A DNA stretch of 64,000 nucleotides, taken from contig NC_057866.1 in the NCBI RefSeq assembly GCF_019393635.1, positions 233,650,359 through 233,714,358 of the forward strand. The letters run 5' to 3'. A program made the position numbers and the translations under genes. This document shows, piece by piece, positions 56,218 to 64,000 of this stretch. The DNA comes from Dromiciops gliroides (lineage: Eukaryota > Chordata > Mammalia > Microbiotheria > Microbiotheriidae). Under the pieces are notes generated by a model that was given only the letters and a program-made list of their open reading frames with translations, was not told the DNA's origin and ran no database searches. The stretch's first letter is position 1. The number at the start of each line of letters is the position of its first letter.

Positions 56218-56410
56218 TAATAGATAGAACACTAGACCTGGAACCAGGACAACCTGAGTTCAAATAAGACATTTACAAGTTTTGAGCAAATTATAAAATG
56301 GGGGTAATAATAGCACCTACTTCCTAATTATTTTTTAATCATTTGATCAAATGTTTGTAAAGCACTCTTTAAACATTAATGCACTGAATATATGCTATTA
56401 CTATAATAAT
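56218..56410 (+). repeat. MIR3-type CORE-SINE, diverged
   Basis: GACCTGGAACCAGGACAACC, GAGTTCAAATAAGACATTTA, ATAAAATGGGGGTAATAATA and GTTTGTAAAGCACTCTTTAA follow sense MIR3 order. Confidence 0.65.
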
Positions 56411-56439
56411 TTATATCATCATTGCTGTTCTTGTTGTTT

Positions 56440-56550
56440 TATGTTCATTTTGAGTAGAGATTGTTTTATTCTTGTAGTTGTATTCCTAGCTCCTTAGCAC
56501 TGTCCCTGGCATATAGTGAGTATTTAAATACCTCTTGATTGATTGATTGG
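56440..56550 (+). repeat. L2 3' end
   Basis: GAGTAGAGATTGTTTTATTC, TTAGCACTGTCCCTGGCATA and TAGTGAGTATTTAAATACC follow the L2 3' terminal text. Confidence 0.65.
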
Positions 56551-57299
56551 GCCCTTGTTGGCAAGGCCCCCATTATAAAAGATTACTTATTTGCTAAAAA
56601 TAATATCTATAGATTTTCTCTTTATCTCTTCTAGAATTTAAAATAGTATATAATAACTGTTGAATGAATAAATGAATAAAAACACATTTACATTGATGTT
56701 ATCTGAAGAGCATATGAATAGTATGAAACATTTCCTCATTCTTTAGTAGAAGGACCCACTGATTTTTAATATCATCAGAATTCTGAACTCTTGGAAAAGC
56801 CACTGTAGCAAATGCATTTCCTTTTGTATTCCTGCAATATGCCATACAAAAAGGGTGTTGGGAAGGAGAAAAAGAAAGACCTTTTATGGGCTCCTGTTGT
56901 TCTTTTCAGAAGAACTGTCTGATGAATCAGAATTAATTATGTTAAAAAGTTGTCTATGGCAAGATATATTTGGTATTCTGCCTACTGATTGAGAAGATTA
57001 AGGAATGTAATACTCTGTTATTTCCCTAGAGAAGTTTAATATATGATGCTTTTGAAATTATTAAAAATATTTCAGAGTAACTGAAAAGAAATTACCATAT
57101 TCTGGATGCCAAATGATCAGAAAACCAAAAGGAATAAATCCAAGGAATATACAAAGAAAATTAGAAAGGGAAATTGAATGACCACAAAGAAAGTTTTGAA
57201 AATAAGTTTGTTGTCTTCTTAACTTTCTCTTCTGCTAAATAAACATGAAGCAACATGAAAATATGGGTGAACTGGGTGCTGTAATCTACCTATAAGTAA
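56551..57299. other. AT-rich DNA, nothing recognised
   Basis: About 0.75 kb with no supported feature. Confidence 0.45.
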
Positions 57300-57556
57300 T
57301 GACTGGACAGTTAGGTGGCTCAGTAGTAGATATATTGGCAGGCCTAGAGTGAAAAGGACCTGAGTTCAAATCTGGCCTCAAATACTTATTAGCTGTGTGA
57401 CCCTGGGCATGTCACTTACCCCTGCTTGCCTTTGTTTTCTCATCTGTGAAATGAACTAGTGAAGGAAATGGCAAATCATTCCAGTATCTTTGCCAAGAAA
57501 ACCCCAGTGGAGTCATTAAGAATCAGACATGACTAAATTAACAAAACAGCAACACA
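57300..57556 (+). mobile_element. MAR1-type CORE-SINE
   Basis: Sense copy: AGTTAGGTGGCTCAGTAGTA, TTAGCTGTGTGACCCTGGGC, GTTTTCTCATCTGTGAAATG, TATCTTTGCCAAGAAAACCC, then the RTE-like GTGGAGTCATTAAGAATCAG and ACATGACTAAATTAACAAAA. It lies just before an RTE LINE 3' end. Confidence 0.87.
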
Positions 57557-58230
57557 ATAAGGATTATAAGAAATTGGCTATGATTTTGAAAAGTGTGTTG
57601 TTCTGATTCAGTCATTCACTTGTGTTTGTGTTTTGTCTGACTTCATGATCCCATGACAGGCCCTTCTATTCTTTATTATCTCCTGAAGTCTGACAAAGCT
57701 CATGTCCATTGCTTCCATAAAGCAATCTACTTCATTCTCTGCCATCCTTTTTTGCCTTTTTTGTCTTTAATCTTTCCCAACACCAAGGTCTTTTCAAATG
57801 AGTTCTGTCTTCTCATTATGTGGCTAACATATGTAAGCTTCAGCTTCTTTGTTTGTCTTCCAATGACTAGTCTTAATTATTGACTAATTTGCCCCCCTGG
57901 CTGTTCAAGGGACTCTCAAAAGGCTTCTTCAGCATGACAATTCTATATCATTCAGCTTTCCTTATACTCCAACATTCACAGTCACAAATTACTCCTGGAA
58001 AAATATATGGACCTTTGTTAGCAAGGTGATATCTCTGCTTTTCAGTATGCTATCCAGATTTGCAATAATTTTCCTTCCAAGAATCAAGTGGTTTTCATTT
58101 CATGGCTGCAGTCACTGTCTTCAGTGATCTTTAAGCCCAACAATATAAAATCTCACATTGCTTCCATTTCTCCTCCTTCTATTTCCCAAGAAATGGTAGA
58201 ACCAGTTGCCATGATGTTAGGTTTTTAATG

Positions 58231-58437
58231 TTAAGTTTCAAGACAGTCTTTACACTCTCCTCTCACTCTTATCAAAATGCTTCTTAATTCTTCTTCACTT
58301 TCTGCCATTAGAATGGTATTATCTACATATCTGAGATTGTTGATAATTCTCTTAGCAACCTTAATTCTGACTTTTGATTCATTCAGCCTGGCATTTTGCA
58401 TGTACTCTGCATAAAAATTAAATAAATAATGTGACAC
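58231..58437 (-). pseudogene. RTE reverse transcriptase relic
   Basis: A 68-codon fragment of the RTE/BovB reverse transcriptase palm. The catalytic box is YVDN in place of YADD (both a substitution and loss of the second Asp). The frame is open but short, ending at CKDCLET. Confidence 0.85.
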
Positions 58438-58537
58438 TATAAGATTTCTTGTACTCCTCTTCCAATCCTAAACCAATCAATTGTTCTATGTTTGGTTCTC
58501 ACTGTTGCTTCTTGACATGCATATAGGTTCCTCAGTG

Positions 58538-58588
58538 TTAATATATATTCATATATATATATATGTATATATATGTGTGTGTGTGTAT
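58538..58588 (+). repeat. TA/TG microsatellite
   Basis: TATATATATA, TATGTATATATATG then (TG)n, inside the RTE LINE. Confidence 0.85.
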
Positions 58589-59125
58589 TTTACATAGAAT
58601 TATATAGTAATTATTATACTAAAATAGTAATTATATAATATTATATAGTAATATTATCTGCTACTCCCATCTTTGGAGGATTCACTATATTTTGTTGTGA
58701 TTCAGACTGTCAAAGGCTTTAGTATAGTCAGTAAAGTAGAATTATATGTGTTCCTGGAGCTTCCTTGCTTTCTCCATAATCCTGGAAATATTGTCAATTT
58801 GGTCTCTAGTTCCTCTGCCTCTTTGAAAACCAGCCTACTCTTTTGGTAATTCTCAGTTCACATATTGGTGAAGCCTAACTTACAGAATCTTAAGCATAAC
58901 CTCGCTGGCATGTGAATGAGAATGATTATCTGGTAATTTGAACATTCTTTGGTATTGTCCTTCTATAGTATCTTTCCCAAAGCAGTTCCTACTGTTGAGT
59001 TTTTCAAATTTGCTGGTATATTGATATATTTGTATATTGTCATTTTAAGAGCATCATCTTTTAGGATTTTTAACAGCTCAGCCAAAATTCTTTAACTTCC
59101 ACTAGCCTTAATGTTAGGAATGCTT

Positions 59126-59169
59126 CTGTGTAACACTGGACAAGTCACTTTACCCCAATTGCCTCAAAA

Positions 59170-59245
<76 letters not shown>

Positions 59246-59248
59246 AAA
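59126..59248 (+). mobile_element. 3' end of a WSINE1-like SINE with (AAAG)n tail
   Basis: GTAACACTGGACAAGTCACT followed by TTACCCCAATTGCCTCA is the SINE 3' body, 5' truncated. The tail has grown into about 20 AAAG units (59166-59248). Confidence 0.8.
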
Positions 59249-59369
59249 ACAAACCATAGTGCTTCCTAAGGCCAACTTGAGTTCATTCTCCAGGGTGTCT
59301 ATCTATAAGTAATCAGTGCTTATCAGTGAACTTTAGATTAAATGTTATGAAGGGTGAATGGGAAGTACC

Positions 59370-60125
59370 TAATTGAATTGAATATAATTTTATTTTCCAA
59401 AATATACATAAAAACAAATTTTTACATCATTTTTTAAAACTGTGTTCGACCTTCTCTTCCTCATTCCCTTTCCACTCCCCACCCACAAGAACTCAAGCAA
59501 TTTAAAATAAGTTATACATGAGTAGTCATGGAAAACATTCCCACATTAACTATGTTGTGAGAGAAAACGGTAAAAAAAAAAAAAAGAAAAGAAAAGAAAA
59601 AGAAAAAAACTTCCGATTAAGGACTTGTCAAAGATGAAAAAAAATTTAAAAATGTGTTTCCATCTGTTTTCAGATACTATCAGTTCTTTCTCTGTAGATG
59701 GGTTGCAATTTTCATAAATCCTTCAGGGCTATATTGGATCATTGCCTTCCTGAAAATAACCACATGCTTCCCAGCAGATCATCTTATACTATTGCTGTTA
59801 TTTTGTATACAGTACATTTCACTCTGCTTCAGTTCATGTAGGTCTTTCCAGGTTTTTCTGATAGTATCCTGTTCATCATAACCTGTATATAGTACCTTAA
59901 ACTTGACAGATAATTTTCTTCTTAATAGCCCAGCAAAGTAGATACCCATACATTTTGCCAATACTGTCGATCATCATAACTATTTCCCTCCATCCTATTC
60001 CCTTCCCATGATATTTACTCCATTTTCTATCTTCTTTTTACCTATTCCTCCTCAAAAGTGTTTTACTTCTGACTGTCCCCTCCCCCGCTCTGCATTCCCT
60101 TTTTTCTCCCTTCCCTCCTTATCCT
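59370..60125 (-). mobile_element. HAL1-like 3' end, 5' truncated, with TSDs
   Basis: Nearly the same text as 7639-8440: TTTTATTTTCCAAAATATAC, CCCCACCCACAAGAACTCAA, GTTTTCAGATACTATCAGTT, TTTGCCAATACTGTCGATCA. Short repeats GGAAGTACC at 59361-59369 and 60126-60134 flank it. A ~60-75-codon frame on each strand belongs to this relic. Confidence 0.82.
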
Positions 60126-60134
60126 GGAAGTACC

Positions 60135-60312
60135 CACTTGGAGGGGAATCTTCAAGGAGGTGCTTTTTCCCTTGTGAAATGAAATGTTTTATTATAGTCA
60201 ACAAACAATAAGTACAGCAGGATCTTGTATTCTTTGCACCTTGTAGTCAATTTTGATTATAAAGATGTGCTTTGCTATAGAATGTCATTTGTGAATAACT
60301 ATGCCTCCTCCT
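60135..60312. other. Non-coding spacer
   Basis: Nothing recognised. Confidence 0.45.
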
Positions 60313-61127
60313 GGGCAGCTAGATTGTAAAGTGGATAGAGTTCTGGGATTGAAATAAGAAACCCACCTTCCTGAGTTCAAATATGGCTTCAGACACTTAT
60401 TAACTAAGTGACCCTGGGCAAGTCACTTAAACTTGTTTGCCTCAGTCCCTCATCTGTTAAATTAACTGGAGAAGGAAATGACAAGCTACTCCAGTATCTT
60501 TGCCAAGAAAATCTCAAATGGGTGTGAGAAAATAATGGGTTTTGAAAATCCCAGAATTACCCTCACCCACTTGAGGGACTACCTGTCTGACCTCTTTTAA
60601 GGCCAGCCCACAGTCAGTCAAGTTGGACTTGGACTTTAAATAGAGACAATAGAGATTAAAACAACACCTAGCTGAAAGCCTTTCCCCCCAGAAGGTCTGT
60701 CCACTAGACTTTGACCTCAGCAAGCACTGCTCATGGACCACCCTCAAGTCCAGTAAACCAATAGATTTGAATGATGCTAGCCAATTAGCTTAGAGCAGCA
60801 TGTAAGGGCTGCCTCTCCTCGGGACCACAGGGAGCTTAAGCTCTCTCACATTCTCTTAGCCTGGTAGGCAGCCATGCGGCCCACTCTCTCTCCTCTCTAT
60901 CCTAGGTATGTAGGGCTTCTGAACTTTCAGAGCCATGTGCTATCTCTTTACTAATATGTAATATGCTTTAATAAATGCTTAATGACCAAAGACTGGTGCT
61001 ATAGCCTCTAATATATAAGTAGCAATATATTAATCCCTAAAACTTGGAACAGAGACAGGTGCCCCCACATAATTTCAAACAACTCAGGGGTCATGAAGAG
61101 TCAGACATGACTGAAGTGACTGAAAAA
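60313..61127 (+). mobile_element. MAR1-type CORE-SINE split by an LTR
   Basis: The head and core (60313-60522: TGGGCAGCTAGATTGTAAAG, AACTAAGTGACCCTGGGCAA, TATCTTTGCCAAGAAAATCT) are separated from the RTE-like tail (61087-61127: GGGGTCATGAAGAGTCAGAC, ATGACTGAAGTGACTGAAAA) by a 0.56-kb LTR. The two parts join exactly in family order. Confidence 0.85.
60523..61086 (+). mobile_element. Solo LTR of an endogenous retrovirus (fossil)
   Basis: About 564 bp, starting TGTGAGA and ending ACTCA, inserted within a MAR1 SINE with a 3-4 bp G-rich duplication (TGGG/GGGG). It carries an AATAAA at about 60970 and shares blocks with the LTR at 2268-2748 (GGTGCTATAGCC-type R region, AATGCTTAATGACCAAAGAC). Same family, younger-looking than the first copy. 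No internal viral genes are adjacent, so it is solo. Confidence 0.72.
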
Positions 61128-61996
61128 CAACATAGAGCTTCCTGTCTCATACTTCCATTGCAGCATGTGTGGATTATTTTCCATAAAACATCAGTAAAGA
61201 TAGGAAAGCCAGCAGTTATTGTTAATTTCTCTGTAGATGATGAAATCTTCCAGGTGCTCATTTGTGAATGACATTTAGCTAAATCTATCAATCCCTTAAA
61301 CTTAAATATCCACTCAGGGGAAAACAAAATAAGTAGATGAAAAAGGCCTATTATCTATGCTATTGCATACAGTTTGAAAATGTCACAGTCCCTTCCAGCA
61401 GTTTGGAGACGTAAGGAATTTTCACAAAACAGCCAATCAGTAATTCATAAACCAATAGGACTTTATTATGTGTTTTAAATCAACAAGGTAAGGCCCATAC
61501 CCAAAAATAAGACATTCAGAGGCAGGGGTAGGGACAATGGCAATCATAGCAAGAGAAAGTGTGTTCAACTAAAAGAACTGAAGACATCTGGATTTTAGTA
61601 TATAAAGGGGTTGGATGTAAACTGTCTCTTTCACAAATATAAGGTACAATTGTCCTCAGGCTGTGGGTAGGAACATAGATAAAAGTCAGCTATCCTACTT
61701 CAAAGAGACTATTCTTAAAATGGGGATATCCCATTTTCTCCAGCATTCTGCATCTCTTCCTAATCAATACATGGGATAACTTGGTTCTCCATCACCTTCA
61801 TAGAAAGGAAATTCACTGATGATAACAAGGATTTTCAGTAGGGTAGAAAGGGTGGAGAGGAGGGCACTCACTAATACATTCATATATTATTTTCATAAAT
61901 GTTTGGTATATTGTAGATCTCACTCAGGCACATATGATTTGTTCCCCATCTCTGAGGTTAGTTAGAGAGACACTAGGAACTGGCTGATAACTTTTT
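61128..61996. other. Non-coding DNA, nothing firmly recognised
   Basis: 61130-61400 contains text (TTCTCTGTAGATGATGAAAT, TTGTGAATGACATTTAGCTA) faintly like an RT palm box, but too weak to call. The remainder shows nothing. Confidence 0.4.
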
Positions 61997-62376
61997 AAAT
62001 AGTTGCAATCAATTTATTAAAAAAGATGATTGATTAAGCATTTTCAATGGCAACTTCAACTTCTATGCCTTGTTCAATGCTGATAGAAGTGATCTATTTA
62101 GCAATTTCACAACTGTGCAAATCAATGAAGCATTTGTGGATTCTCATCAGGAATTGATCCAAAATCTCTGAACCTCCACTGCAAGAAGTTTTTCTAGTTT
62201 TGATTCAAAGTGTGTTAGTGGGTATTTGAATAGGTACCTTCACTTTAAAATTCTTTTCTTTTGCTCCTCTAGGTCAGCACATGCCTTCTTGAGTAAATTT
62301 ACTTTGTAGCTGGTGAAGGTGATTGAATCTGATGAATGGCCACTTTGGACTATATAGATGTCCTTGAATTTGAAGG
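61997..62376 (-). pseudogene. RPS20: RPS20 processed pseudogene
   Basis: Minus-strand sequence matching ribosomal protein S20 (small-subunit head protein, normally 119 residues). From the C terminus inward: VEVAIENA* (stop at 62034-62036), [39 protein letters not shown]-like text, [25 protein letters not shown]-type sequence and KEKNFKVKV. A TAA-like interruption lies in AK*ITSIS. The N-terminal region near 62300-62376 is diverged and shortened. AATAAA (62011-62016 on the minus strand) follows the stop, with only a vestigial A-run beyond it. Intronless and old. Confidence 0.85.
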
Positions 62377-63554
62377 TAGTCGAATGGCTTTCTGACTGAT
62401 GTAGGTGAGAGCAAACAGTGGTGAGTCAGGAAGAGGAGAGGCAGGGACTACCTGGCTCCAGCAATGGTACTTTCTTCCTGACTGATAACTTAAAAAGTGA
62501 AAAGACTTATGAGGCACAAAATTTTCCAGAAAAGGAGGAGTGGAAAAATCCAGTAAGTACCAATGAGACACTCCCTGTTTTCTGTTTTCTTTCTTTTGTT
62601 TTATTATCACAAAGGGATATCCCATAGAGTTGGCATGGAACATGGAAATTCCATCTTGGACAAATGTTACAAATGAACAATAAGTTGGGTCCAGGATTGA
62701 ATTAAATAAAAAGATTGACCTAGATTTATTTTGTAAATTTTTATAACTTTTAATGACCAAACTTCTCTTAAAATAGAAGTCTAGTTTTTTACATGAATAA
62801 ATTTCTAATACTGCTGAATGGTTGTGAATCATTAAATCTGCTAATCTCCAAACAATCAAAATTCTGGTTCACCCAAAAGGCAAATCAATGAGGCATGGTG
62901 GCTGTAACCAGGCTACATTTTATTTCTAATAAAGAAATGATTACTATGGGCACAGGAAGGATATAGTTAATTTATGATCAGGTGTTTGAATGGATCTCTG
63001 ATTTCATCATTTTAGATGTTTTCTTAAAAAATACTGATTGTGACCTATTCATGTATGTCCATGTATACTGAGCAACTCCTGACAATGTCCTGCTATAAGA
63101 CTAATATAGTGGTTCTACTTGATGGTTGAAGTCTTCAAATTTTTCCTGATATTATGATAATACCAATGGATCACTCAGGCTGTCCATCATCCTTCATGTT
63201 CACCACATGTCTTTCCCATCTGCTCTTCTTATCATACATTACATAAATGACACCTTTTACTCATGTTCTGGTTTCTCTTGGTTTATGTGTCATAGCCTAT
63301 TCACATTCACTATGTGCCTTTCTGTTGCCTTCTATGTGATATTTATTTTCAATTCTTCAGATACTGAGTGTTGTGTTCCAAGTATTAGAGACACACAAAA
63401 ATAATGGTAATATGTTGGTATTGAAGAGATGGGCCTTTGTTTCCAGAAGAACCTTGTATCCTTTAAAGGAATTTTGCAATTCCCTTAAAATTATCTAGAC
63501 CACTTTCCAACTCCTGTTTAATTATGGGCTCAATTTGAATGAATTAATGAATGA
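62377..63554. other. Non-coding DNA with one long chance frame
   Basis: A minus-strand frame of 169 codons (62350-62859) is the longest unexplained frame here, but it overlaps the RPS20 relic's 5' end, has no recognisable motif and no matching codon pattern. I treat it as chance. Confidence 0.4.
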
Positions 63555-63690
63555 ATCATTTAGTAAGTGCTTACCTAGTGCAATTCATTGGGTGTACAAA
63601 TGGAAAAGACAACCTCTGCTCTCAGGGAGCTTACATTATAATGGGAGAGACAACACAATATAGACGGTTTCAGGTACAAGTCAGATAGAA
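63555..63690 (+). repeat. L3/CR1-like fragment
   Basis: AGTAAGTGCTTACCTAGTGC, CCTCTGCTCTCAGGGAGCTT and ACATTATAATGGGAGAGACA match the old family seen at 4310-4450. Confidence 0.5.
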
Positions 63691-63696
63691 AAGTCC

Positions 63697-64000
63697 TGTG
63701 ATTTTATTTTTTTAATTTTATTTTTTTTAGCAACAAACATTCCCAGTTACATGTAAGGGTAGTTTTCAACATTCATTTTCATAAGATTTAGAGTTCCACA
63801 TTTTTCTCCCTCCCTCCCTTTCCTCCCCCTTCACAAGACAGTTATACATGTACAATCCACAAGTGCTCTTTTTATCAGTTCTTTCCATGGGGGTGGATAG
63901 TAAGCTTCATCATTAGTCCCTTGGGATTATCTTGGATCATTGCATTGCTGAGAGTAGTTAAGTCATTCACAACTGTTCACTGAACAATACTGCTGTCACC
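63697..64000 (-). mobile_element. L1 3' end, running off the window
   Basis: Antisense L1 3' UTR: CCCAGTTACATGTAAGGGTA, TCATAAGATTTAGAGTTCCA, CTTTCCATGGGGGTGGATAG, GGATCATTGCATTGCTGAGA. The 5' part lies beyond 64000. Confidence 0.85.

Larger units (their letters stand above)
57595..59125 (-). mobile_element. BovB/RTE-type LINE, 5' truncated
   Basis: Minus-strand LINE from its 3' end at 57595 to RT sequence near 59125, interrupted by a TA/TG microsatellite (58538-58588). A minus-strand frame at 58231-58437 reads LFNFYAEYMQNARLNESKVR, INNLRYVDNTILMAESEEEL, closely matching the BovB/RTE RT region LFNLYAEY…NNLRYADDTTLMAESEEEL; the YADD active site reads YVDN, so it is dead. Further text gives VDYTKAFDS-like palm sequence near 58690-58740. 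Confidence 0.85.

Noticed and set aside
61130-61400. Possible reverse transcriptase palm box after the MAR1 tail
   Set aside because: Only a few residues resemble an RT; no second motif in order was found.
62350-62859. 169-codon minus-strand open frame, the longest unexplained one
   Set aside because: It overlaps the 5' edge of the RPS20 relic, shows no domain, repeat or conserved motif, and lies in AT-rich non-coding sequence. Treated as chance.

Overview
The window looks like ordinary non-coding DNA from an Australidelphian marsupial. The evidence is about 25 copies of a short CORE-SINE (WSINE1/WALLSI-like: head GGGGCAGCTAGGTGG, core AGCTGTGTGACCCTGGGCAA), several MAR1-type CORE-SINEs with a BovB/RTE-like tail, BovB/RTE LINE copies, and marsupial-style L1 and half-L1 (HAL1-like) elements. 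MIR, L2, L3/CR1 and hAT remnants common to mammals lie beneath these. The characteristic opossum SINE was not seen. Species assignment is inference. I found no intact multi-exon host gene and no RNA gene.

Layout. 0-7.6 kb: old MIR/L3 remnants, one solo LTR, scattered SINEs. 7.6-11.7 kb: a 2.3 kb HAL1-like element (minus) and a 1.1 kb internally deleted relative (plus), each with target-site duplications (TSDs). 13.4-15.4 kb: a marsupial-type unclassified repeat and an L3/CR1 LINE. 16.4-20.8 kb: L1 ends, a BovB/RTE LINE, an old L1/HAL1 relic, and within it a DYNLL1 retrocopy with an open 89-codon frame and 15-bp TSDs. 20.8-29.6 kb: a nested stack in which a HAL1-like element holds a 6.8 kb full-length but broken L1, which holds a SINE. 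30-36 kb: hAT, L2, L3 and MIR fossils. 36.5-39.6 kb: L1 inside L1, with a composite SINE. 42-50 kb: a PRPS2 retropseudogene whose 3' UTR and poT(A) tail appear to lie more than 6 kb away, separated by later L1 and SINE insertions. 50-64 kb: SINEs, a second hAT element, a 645-bp CpG-rich segment of unknown identity flanked by 14-bp direct repeats, L1/L2/RTE pieces, a second LTR inserted in a MAR1 SINE, and an RPS20 retropseudogene.

The parts do not work together as a pathway. The history is of retrotransposition: L1 machinery (RNA plus ORF2 endonuclease/RT) plausibly mobilised the WSINE copies, the HAL1-like elements and the three host mRNAs, while BovB/RTE plausibly mobilised MAR1. TSDs and nesting give a relative order: MIR/L2/L3/hAT are oldest, then RTE/MAR1 and HAL1-like, then L1, then WSINE1, several copies of which retain perfect TSDs.

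The most interesting items are the unidentified 53.5-54.2 kb segment, the composite SINE at 38.2 kb, two tandem SINE pairs with triple TSDs, the mini half-L1, and the dismembered PRPS2 retrocopy.
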